Positions 55,430 through 64,000 of a stretch of 64,000 nucleotides of DNA are shown here, in pieces (the first letter of the stretch is position 1; every line of letters begins with the position of its first letter). Source of the DNA: Astragalus membranaceus (lineage: Eukaryota; Streptophyta; Magnoliopsida; Fabales; Fabaceae); contig CM076847.1 of assembly GCA_039519185.1 (NCBI GenBank), forward strand, positions 21,139,251 to 21,203,250. Reading direction: 5' to 3'. The position numbers were made by a program, and so were the translations under genes. The notes beneath the pieces are model-generated. The model searched no databases. It was given only the letters and a program-made list of their open reading frames with translations, and was not told where the DNA came from.

Positions 55430-57820
55430 TGTAGCACCCCGAAAAAAAAAATATAATTTAATTAATTTGATAAGTGAATTATTAATTTTAGTTGAAGCGT
55501 GATTTAATTAAATTAAGGGGAAAATATCATGTTTTGTGTAGGAGTGGGATCGAGTAATAGCGGGGGTGTAGCGGTGGGCCCAACGCGTGAAAGGCCCACA
55601 GCTTAAACCCAAGGGTATGCGAAACCCTCACTCTCATTTTCCACTTGAGAGAAATCGAAATTTGAGAGAGGATGAGAAAGAAGAGGGGCGCGGCGAAGAT
55701 AGAAGGAGAAAGGAGACGAAGGGCTTCGAATTCTCAAGGCTTTGGCTCGTTGTGTTGCTGGGTTTTGTACGTGACTCCTTCGTCGTTGTTCCGGATCATA
55801 CAAATTCGAGGTAAGGGTGAGCGTTTCAATTGAATATAATTGGGTATGTGGTGGGTTTTATGGGGTTTTGGGGTTGTGATGATTTTGTGATGTATATGTA
55901 AGATTGATGAGGGATTAGATTAATTGTGGTGTTATTTTGATGAATTTTTGGTGTTGATATGCGATTTACCCTTAGGAGATGATGAGATGAATTTCGATTT
56001 TTGGTGAATTTGGTGTGGTTGGTAGCGAATTCATGTGTATGGTGATGGGAATATATGAATGAGTAAATTGGGAGATTTGATAATTTAATTGATATGCTTA
56101 TAATTAGTTGAAATAATACCAAGAAATTGAGGATAAATAGTGTTGCTGTTTGCTGTGTATCAATAAAACTGTTGCTGTATATCACTTGACAGTGTTGCTG
56201 TTGCTGTGTATCAATAAAACTGTTGCTGTATATCACTTGACAGTGTTGCTGTTTGCTGTGTATCAAATAAAATGTTGTTGTATATCGATTGGCAGTGTTG
56301 CTGTATGCTGTTTTACCAAAAGAAAATGTGCTGTCCATAAATTAAAAATGTTGCTGTTTGCTGTTTATCAAAAATAAAAGGTTGCTGTCTTGCTGTTATC
56401 TTTAAATAGGAGTTGCTGTTTTATGAAGGAAATGCACCATTATTTTACAGAAAGTGAAGCGCTGTTTTTGTGTGTAAATCGTGCTGTTTTTCTTGCTGCT
56501 GTTTGCGCTAAAAGGCCACTATTCTATCGCTGTTTTTGGACTTGAAAAATACTGCTGTTTTTCCACACTGTTTTTTTTCTACTGTTTTGCTATTGTTGCG
56601 CGCCTACAAAAGCTACTGTTTTCCCTTATGATTTGTTGCTGTTTGCGAACCGAATTTCTGCATTTTGCAAATGAAAGGAGCGTGTCAATGGGGCTGTTGT
56701 TCTATTACTGCTTTTCCAATTAAAAACGTGATGTTTTTCCACCTTGAAAATGGGATGTTTTCTCAAGTTTAATTGTGATGTTTCCTAAGCATGAAAATGA
56801 AATGTTTGTCCAAAATTTAAATATGTTGCTATTCGAACTTTTTTAAATAGGTTGTCACTTAAAATTTTATGTGTAGTTACTTACATTTAAATGGTTTGTC
56901 ACCTAAATTTTTAATGTGTTGTTACTTAAAAATTTAGGAGTATTGTTACTTAAGATTTAAAGATGTTGTTACTCCAATTTTTGAATGTAATGTTTATGAA
57001 GAAGTTGTGATATTATTATGGTGACTATGACGAATACACTCTATGAGTGTTCTATGATGACGATGACGAGTACTCCGGGTCAGTGAATTGGTGATTGCAC
57101 ATGTGTCCATAGTGTCTCATAGCATGTGCATATTATGACGAATAGGCTTCGGCCTCTTATTGACGAAAACCAGTGACGATGTGCCCTAGTGGCTAACTCA
57201 TGACGAATATGGTACCATCATGCATATGCCCAGGTGTGGGTTGCATTTTCATGCGCATACATGCTTATGACTGGCGATATGAATTATGACTTTGGTTTGC
57301 GTGTAGTGACGATGAGGTTGATGATAATGACGATGTTGTATGATGGTTTGCTCATATTACTCTACTATATGCTTGATTATGTTTTGTTGAAAATTCTCAC
57401 CCCTTCTGCTTGGAATGTTGCTCTATTGTGGCAACGCTGCAGGTAACCGCGAGTGAAGGACATGATGCCTTCCTTTATAGCCATTGGGATGTCTGTCGAG
57501 TCGCTCTCTGATACTGTGACACCTAGGGGGCGTGGTTGAAATTGCTATTTAAATAATAAATTGTTTAGTATTTGTATTGATGGTGTGAGGCGGGTTTGAG
57601 TGATATTTAGTGAGTTTTATTCCGCTGTGACGTAACTCTTGGAGTTTAATTTTTTTATGACGGGTGAGGATGTTGCGCAAATTTTAATGAGTGCAAGTTG
57701 ACGTTCTTTTTGTTAATGATGACGTGGCATCTCCTTTCTTTCAGTTAAATTAAATTTTGCGAAAAAGATTTACTCTGATAAGTGACTTGTAAATTATGGG
57801 GGTAGAAAGGGGGTGTTACA
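55430..57820 (+). mobile_element. Solo LTR F (2391 bp) with 5-bp TSD
   Basis: It runs from TGTAGCACCCCGAAAA to GGGGGTGTTACA and is flanked by CATAG at 55425-55429 and 57821-57825. It has a purine leader (55660-55720), predicted donor 55811, a GCTGTT tract (56140-56700), a GATGTTT/GTTACTTAAA-rich zone, GCATATGCCCAGG (57223), predicted acceptor 57442 and a CTGATACTGTGACACCTAGGGGGCG block. It is a separate family within the G/H/B superfamily. Confidence 0.93.
55811..57442 (+). other. Predicted intron inside solo LTR F (1632 bp)
   Basis: Donor AATTCGAG/GTAAGGGTGAG; acceptor GGCAACGCTGCAG/GTAACCGCGAGTGAAGG. Both boundaries correspond to those of G and H. Confidence 0.55.
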
Positions 57821-57825
57821 CATAG

Positions 57826-59455
57826 CACCTACATCTAAGTAGTACATTTGCATTCGCATGTTATCCGCATCCGTATCCACAGCTTATCAATTTCTGTTTC
57901 TGACCAGCTTCAGCATCGATCATTCACGGACTCTCGTAGTCCATTTGCTTTCGCATTGCATACATTGCATACCTATAACACTTTTTTTCTTCGATAGACG
58001 TGCTAAGTGCCGGTCTCATCGTTGCCAAAAGCATTCTACATCACCAATCATATCATTTGCTATGCATTCATGTGTTTCCTTTATTCACCAAAGCATTTGC
58101 ATCAAAGTATTACATTCGCATCATATTCTCATTCGCATTGCATGCATCAAGAAAAGAAGCAAAATAAACAAGAAAAAAGCAAAAAGAAAAATCCATCCAT
58201 TACATTCATCATCACACATTAATCACTACAATCACATTCACATCTCATACATCGTTTGTCAACTTTCTCATTCCTTCAGGTTCAACACCCATGGTATACC
58301 CATTTCATTCATCATCCCCCAGATACCAATCATTGCACGTTCATCACATTACACGCACGACATTGTTCGCTTCGATAGATGTCCAAGTGCCGGTCTCATC
58401 GTTCCCCCAAAAAAAAAGAGTTTTTTTTACATTACTAATCATATCTTTGTACCATGCATGACATTCGCGTCAAAGCATTACATTTGCATCACATTCACAC
58501 TTTGCATTTCATACACTCATTATATACCAAGAAAAAAAAAGAGAAAAGCAAAAAAAAAAAAAAGGAGAAAAAATTGCTCATTCCATTACATTCATCAGTA
58601 ATCAGTACAATCACATTCATATCTTATCTGCATTCACATACATCACCTACCACGCTTCATGCATCCCATCGGATACCTACCATTTCACATACCTATATTG
58701 CACGCATACATCATGCATTGCATTTTTAGACATGTCAAATGTAGATAGCTTTTCCCGTCTCAGGTAAATGCATTCATTAGGTATGTTCTAGGCAGGTGCG
58801 CATGTGTCGATCCCAATAGTTTGTTCCCTCAAAGTCAGTGCTCCAAGCGCTGGTCTCATATCACAATTCAGAGTCCCAGTACTCCTGTTGACCCCCAGCG
58901 ATCCTTCAGAGCCCAAGCGCTCCTTCAGACCATCACTGGTCCTCAATCCAGATCGCACGTCGCATTAATCGAGCAACCAACGGATCATCCGACCCCAGGT
59001 CCTTCAGACTAGCTGTGTCCGCCTAAAAAACACAGTGCATGTCCTTTGAGGTGTGCAAATCAGGTCAACGACCCGACCTTGCCACCCATGGCCGCTCGAA
59101 AAAGGCCATCCCCCAAGCAGACCGTTTTACTAGTATCGTTGCTAGTTTACGCTCCTTCAGACCCATTGGTCCATCAGGCTTAGGCATGCCCTTCAGACCC
59201 CGTCGGTCCTTCAGTTTAACTCCAGTCAATGCGCCAAGCATCGACTGCGAGTTAGACCATCAGAGCCCCAAGGGCTCCTTCAGATCCCTAGCGATCCTTC
59301 TTTACTTTTGTCCTATATCAACCATTTATTTTTCAATAATTTCTAAAAAAATAGCCTTGACAAAATTAGCGTCTTTTTATCTTTATTTCTATTTGACTTA
59401 AGAAGTTTGGAAGCCTTTCATACTTCCTAGTAAAATATAAATAAAGAGGGGCAGC
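57826..59455 (-). other. Element E interior, 5' part, with CTGAAGG array
   Basis: In element orientation it starts GCTGCCCCTCTTTATTT at 59455, then CTGAAGGATCGCTAGGGATC- and CTGAAGGAGCSCTTGGGGC-type units between about 59310 and 58880 (roughly 8-9 degenerate copies of about 22 bp, some separated by unique sequence). It then becomes ATGCAT-rich low-complexity. The same unit forms an array in A's LTR at 17363-17430. Confidence 0.65.
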
Positions 59456-61753
59456 TGTCATACCCTAATTTTGTCCGTCTAAAATCCAAAAAAGGTTTTT
59501 CATTCTCGTCGTGCCACATGTCGTTTCAATGGCGTGCGCGTGTCTTTAACGCTTGTCGTGCAACGTTTTTGTGATACCCCTTTTTTCGTTAGTTTTGCTT
59601 TATTATCATAAAATATAAAAAATAATAAATAAATAAGATGTAATGCAAAATCAGAATAGCCAAAGTCCTTTTTTTTTATTTCATAACCAAGCCCTTTTGC
59701 ACATATGGACAAAAACTAAAAAAGGCAAACAGTACAAAAATTGAAAATAAAATTCAAAAAGGCAAGGAAGAGGGCGCAGGGCTGCTGGTCCTTTTTGATA
59801 TTGTCCTTCCTTGACCTCTCCTTTGACTGTCCTTCTCAGCACCTCACCTTTGCCAGCTACTGTCCTTTTGATGGTGCTGTCCTTTGCGCCCTAAATTGCC
59901 CCAGCTGCTGTCCTTGGTCCTTTCTCAGAAATGTTGTCATTCGATTCCTCAGCACCTCACCAACCTGCCTATAAATCAGACAGCAACACAGCCACACAGG
60001 GGGGGACAACACAGTATCAAAAAACAGAAAATACACACAAAAATACGGTTAGAACACACACACACAGACCAAAAACATAAGACTGTCACTGAGGGGAAAA
60101 CACAAAAAGAACCGGAAAAAAAGGATCAAAGGCCCAAAATTAAGAAATCAGAAGGAGGAGCTTGAAGCTCCGGCCACCCCATGGTGGTCACCACTTTCGG
60201 CCCTCTCCCTCCCAGCACCACCTCTCACTGACCGCCATCGTACCACCCAAACCTCCTTCCCAAACGAACCACGCTACCAACAGAGTCACCACAACTCACG
60301 GCCAAACTTCCCCCCAAACGAACCACACCACCAACAGAGTCACCACCCATAACCACCATCGGCCAACAACCACCCTATCACCACCAAACACGTCGCCGCT
60401 GGCCATGAATTCCCAGAGAAACCAAAAACAGTAAACATCAAAAAAATAAGATCAGAACCAGAGAGTAGAAGAAGAGAACCGTAAAAACGAAATAGTGAAA
60501 CTCACCTCCTTAGAGTCCGACCACTGTAGACGGTGGTCGTCTGCCTCAAACCGCCATCACACACCCATCACCGAAAACCCCCCTCTGTTGAAGCCTACAG
60601 GCCGTCGCCACCATGTCGCCGTCATCACCAGTCACGCGAATCTTCATTGAACGCCTCTCTCTCATCACCATGGCTCCCTCCGGCGAAGACCAGCGCCTCT
60701 CACCTCTCCCTCCGTTCCACTCGGTCTCTCCCTCCGTAGCCATCACGCGGTTCCTCTCTCCGTTGATTTTGCACTCTCTCTCCTTCTGTTTTCAGGGACC
60801 GGCGCTGGGTTTGAAAGTGAAGGGAAAATCAGGGTAATGATGGATTAGGGTTCTTTGATGGTGTATGATGGGCTTTTCAATATTTGTGTTTTTTTTTGTT
60901 AATTTTCGTTTTACTGGGCCACTAATCGCACCCCTGGTTTACGTCGCGCACCCCTTCCCTCTCTTTCTCAATCATATTAATCTTCACACCCCCTGTTTTA
61001 CCACGTACACATCCCTATACGGCCCATGCCCTTTTTTTAAAAAAAAGAAAACGCAGCCCAGTCTATAAAAACCAGCTGGGCTCACTGTTTACACCCCTTT
61101 TTTAAAATACAACATCCGTTGCTATTCACACCTCCTTTTGATAATACAACACCCCTGTTAATTATATTTCTTTTATTACAATTCATTTTGTTTTTTTATT
61201 ATTCTATCGTAATGCTTTCAAACTAATATTTTTCTTCCAAACAATCCAACTCACAAAAAATGAGTTATTGTTGATGGTCACTCCGAGTTCCGCTTGTTTG
61301 ACCGTTAATAACAACTTTTGTTATCTAACAGACCAAGAGTGATGACCACTCTGAGTTTTACTTGTTTGCTCATTACGAATGTCCATCCCAATTTCAAAAT
61401 ACTTAAAAAACACAACCACACAAACTTTTTCTACCAAGAACTGCGTGCGATTTGATTCTCTACCAGGAGATACGTAGGACCAGAGGGCGGCCGACCTCTG
61501 TCAATTGCACTAATAAATACCCCTTTTTTTTCCTTTAAATTCATTTCTCTCATTTTTCTCAAAAAGTATAAAAATAACTAACCGTTTATCGAGTCTTTTT
61601 TTTTATTATTAGGGTAAAAACATTATTTTTGAATTAATAAACGCTTACACATTTAGGTAAAAGGTAACCTTCCTTAGGAAGGATGTCGTAGGGTGCTAAT
61701 ACCTTCCCTACGCATAAACGACTCCCGAGCCTAAATCTGGTCCGCAAGACCCC
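59456..61753 (-). repeat. Element E 5' LTR (2298 bp)
   Basis: Element orientation: starts GGGGTCTTGCGG at 61753 against D sequence and ends GGGTATGACA at 59456. It matches the left LTR throughout except for a deletion near 60667 and other small indels. The hairpin module is at 61430-61485. Confidence 0.82.
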
Positions 61754-61759
61754 TTTATC

Positions 61760-63779
61760 CACTCAATAGGGATTTTCCAATGTTTGCCCTTAAACTAAAA
61801 CTTTGGTGGAGGCTTCATTCAAGAACTTCGAAGAATCCCTCCTCCAGATTTTTCGGTCGTTATAGGGTTGTTGCCGTGCAGGGTTTAGTTTTGACAAATG
61901 GAGCTCTCTTAGCTCCTGGGTGAGTCTGCTCGGCTTACGTATTTTCTTATTGGATTTCCCTGGATTTCTCGGCTCTCCTACTTCCAACCTGTTGTGTAGT
62001 AAGCCATGTGATCCTCCACAGTAAACCCTCCCATAGAAGTTCCCAATCGGTGAAAGACCGATAGCGTCCTTTCTCGGGGGCTTTCTCATTTGGGTAACCA
62101 TACATGTTTCTTCTTCCCTTTCCCTTTATCGTTGCCTGAAAAAGAAACTATGTTAATGTTTGCCGCGGGAAAAGGGTTAGTGACCACAGCCATCTCTGTT
62201 GCACCCTTGTCGGCCAATCTGAACCTCCCCTCCTTAATAGCCCTCTGAATGGCTCGGCGGAAGACATTGCAATTAGAGGTGGCATGGTTATAGGAGTTAT
62301 GCCACTTGCAGTACTTCTTCCCTTTCAACTCTTCGGGAGGTGGTATTTTGTGGCCATCAAGCAGCCTGATCTGTCTGTCTTTGAGAAAATAATCGAATAT
62401 CTGATCAGCCTTGGAGATGTCAATGGATTATTCGGTCTTTCTCTCTGACTCGTCCTTCTCTTTTCCCTTGGGAGGCTTCAGAGCTAGACATGAGTAGGTC
62501 TTCCCATTGACTATCTCGGCTGCTATGATGTCTGCCGTGGGTTCAACTGCACCATCAGAGTCAGAGTCATCTTCAACATCGACTACTACCACTAAGTGGG
62601 GTCCTCAGCCTCTAGCACTCAGCTTTTTCTCCTTTTCTTGTATGAACTTTTCTATTCGAACAGCTCAGGACGCTAAGCTACTGAAGTCATTACAGGCTTG
62701 CCCCACACGCCTTTCCTTCAATTGTGGGTTCTTAACCGAACACTCCGCGGCCATCTTTCTGAATCTTTCAATGTGGCAAGTAAAATTTGTCATGGAAGCA
62801 CCTTTCCAAGTCTGCCCAGGTCTGTATAGAATTGGCTGGAAGAGAGGAATATCAGGTAAATGCAGTCCCTGTCAATGACAACGGGAAAAGCTGCAGCTTA
62901 TGATATTCATTCTAGTTTCCTTCTCCACATTGAGCCGTGAATCGGCCTATGTGTTTCATCGTTGATTTGCCAGCATCTCCAGAAAATGTGGCGAAATCAG
63001 GTGTATTGAATCCTCTAGGCAGAGGCACCAATCAGTCTACCCACTCGGGGTAAGGCATTCTGTACATAGGCCTATCGAGTTATTTCAACTACACACCAAA
63101 GAACTTTTTAATGGTGTCAGCTATCAAATTTTGGTCCAGGAGCTGGGACTCCGAGGCCCTTGGCTCGGGCGGAACGGTTGGACGCCACACTGCACCTGGG
63201 AGACCCTACATCCCTAGCTGCGGTATTTCCTAAGGTGGGTTGGTAACCCATTTCTACCTAGCACCCCTACACTTGTACCTACTTAAGATTATCCATGTTA
63301 GTAACAGTCGCCATAAACTGCCCCCTAGTTATGACGTTGGCAAAATTACAAGGCTGAGGAAGAGTAGGGTTAGGAATTACCTAATGAGAAAGTGCCTGCT
63401 GAGGCTCGACCACATTACCGAACGATTGAACCTGTTGCATGCTTCCCATGACGACATGAGACGGCTCCTGCTGAGGTCCTGCCAGAACGACATAAGATGG
63501 AGTCTGTTGCACGCTCCCCATTGGGCTGGGCAATCCTCCTTTTGATTTGCCGGGGACGCCAAGACTTGTTGCGCTGTTGACCTGTACAGCACGTCTCTGC
63601 TCATATTCTTTCGCCTATTTCACTTCGTTGTGCACCATAGGTTTACCTATGTCAGCCAATTGTTGCGAGACTTGATACATGATGTCGTGGATCCCCATGT
63701 CTATCTGCTGTCGAATGAACGACGTAGTCCTGACTACGAGTTATTCGTCAGTCGACTGCGATTGATCGTGAGGTTCCAT
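61760..63779 (-). pseudogene. Element D gag
   Basis: Start MEPHDQSQSTDE at 63779, then an early stop and VVRTTSFIRQQIDMGIHDIM, with short Gln/Pro repeats (SYVVLAGPQQEPSHVV, MGSMQQVQSFGNVV). The core is decayed (about 63240-62880); then come CHIERFRKMAAECSVKNPQL and an acidic segment, YFLKDRQIRLLDGHKIPPPE, and the zinc-knuckle-like CKWHNSYNHATSNCNVFRRA near 62300, followed by IQRAIKEGRFRLADKG. A short gap leads to QMRKPPRKDAIGLSP (62095) and on to the E boundary. It is broken by many stops. It would form the capsid. Confidence 0.75.
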
Positions 63780-63939
63780 AACAACTGCATAAGTCGAGGT
63801 CCCCGGCGTACACTGTACTCGACTTTTTAGATGTTGAATTCGGTTCCATGTTTAGGCTTCGACCAGAACGTAAGTACATACGCCAATGATAATCCAGGCC
63901 AGGCGAACAAAACTGGAAGTTTTGTTTGCCTGTGTCTGT

Positions 63940-63959
63940 CCCACTTGGCGTGCCAATTT
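63940..63959 (-). other. Element D primer-binding site
   Basis: On the minus strand the LTR end GAAAACA is followed by AATTGGCACGCCAAGTGGGA. The TGG and CCAAGTGGGA features match the PBS position of C. Confidence 0.6.
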
Positions 63960-64000
63960 TGTTTTCGTCAAACACTTTTGTCCTAGCCGTGGAATCGGCC
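63960..64000 (-). repeat. Element D 5' LTR (first 41 bp in window)
   Basis: The plus strand TGTTTTCGTCAAACACTTTT and onward corresponds to 41158-41198 (TGTTGTCGTCAAACACTTTA). The rest of the LTR lies beyond the window. Confidence 0.8.

Larger units (their letters stand above)
47164..61753 (-). mobile_element. Element E: LARD-like non-coding LTR element, minus strand
   Basis: Two direct LTRs (47164-49545 and 59456-61753) flank a non-coding interior. LTR ends on the minus strand read ...AAATTAGGGTATGACA, then GCTGCCCCTCTTTATTT, as in A. The LTR body shares A's GGGAAGGTRTTAGCACCC motif, hairpin module and purine leader, but is otherwise diverged. Its interior carries solo LTR F. It separates D's gag (right) from D's pol (left). 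No coding domain found. Confidence 0.82.
41158..64000 (-). mobile_element. Element D: Tat-like Ty3/gypsy retrotransposon, minus strand (runs off the window)
   Basis: The 3' LTR (41158-42000) lies at the left and the first 41 bp of the 5' LTR at the right edge (63960-64000). Between them, in minus-strand order: PBS, gag, protease remnant, element E, RNase H end, second RNase H, integrase, then an antisense gene. RT and most of RNase H 1 are deleted. The gag CKWHNSYNHATSNCNVFRRA motif and the extra RNase H place it in the Tat-like lineage, related to but distinct from C. Confidence 0.85.

Noticed and set aside
1..64000. tRNA, rRNA or conventional host genes
   Set aside because: I found no cloverleaf-like or rRNA-like sequence and no ORF with a host protein domain apart from the aORFs inside elements C and D; a covariance-model scan would be needed to exclude tRNAs formally.

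Overview
The window looks like intergenic heterochromatin or near-pericentromeric DNA from a flowering plant with a repeat-rich nuclear genome. I find no host protein-coding gene, rRNA or tRNA gene. Almost every base belongs to Ty3/gypsy LTR retrotransposons, non-autonomous LTR elements, solo LTRs, CACTA/hAT/Mutator-like DNA elements and their satellites. The species cannot be named from this. Reverse-transcriptase, integrase, dual RNase H and chromodomain fragments place the coding elements in the plant Tat-like and Tekay-like (chromovirus) lineages.

Layout. (G) 1-6244: a tandem LTR array, LTR / 312-bp interior / LTR / 312-bp interior / LTR, with 2.5-kb LTRs and near-identical copies, cut by a 500-N gap (6245-6744). 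After the gap come an LTR end (6745-7103) and a CACTA end (7104-7248). (C) 7249-40681: an old plus-strand Tat-like gypsy element with 334-bp LTRs, decayed gag, protease, RT, two RNase H domains and integrase, plus an antisense accessory gene (aORF, 38105 to 35643) that has a TATA box and predicted introns. C was hit by a CACTA (7808-9886, itself holding a hAT-like element), a Mutator-type foldback MITE (12514-12934), a second CACTA (38996-40347, itself holding another foldback MITE) and, inside integrase, element B. (B) 15147-34823: a minus-strand Tekay-like chromovirus deletion derivative keeping gag, protease and a chromodomain tail. Its 3' LTR was split by (A) 16902-32651, a non-coding LARD-like element with 3.6-kb LTRs. 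A's left LTR received a further element, now solo LTR (H) 18328-20856. A's right LTR still shows the empty target site.

(D) 41158 to beyond 64000: a minus-strand Tat-like element with its 3' LTR at the left, an antisense aORF of plant-mobile-domain type on the plus strand (42299-45504), truncated integrase and RNase H (46914 to 45569), and gag at the right (63779 to about 61760). Its middle is occupied by (E) 47164-61753, a minus-strand non-coding element related to A, which contains solo LTR (F) 55430-57820.

Insertion order is readable: C, then B, then A, then H; separately D, then E, then F. None of the coding elements is intact. The most interesting signals are the convergent antisense genes in C and D, a predicted long intron inside the LTRs of G, H, F and B, the minimal-interior array G, the hairpin modules of A/E, and the shared displaced LTR start in E. 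Many of the junctions and target-site duplications were read base by base. Divergence figures are by-eye counts.
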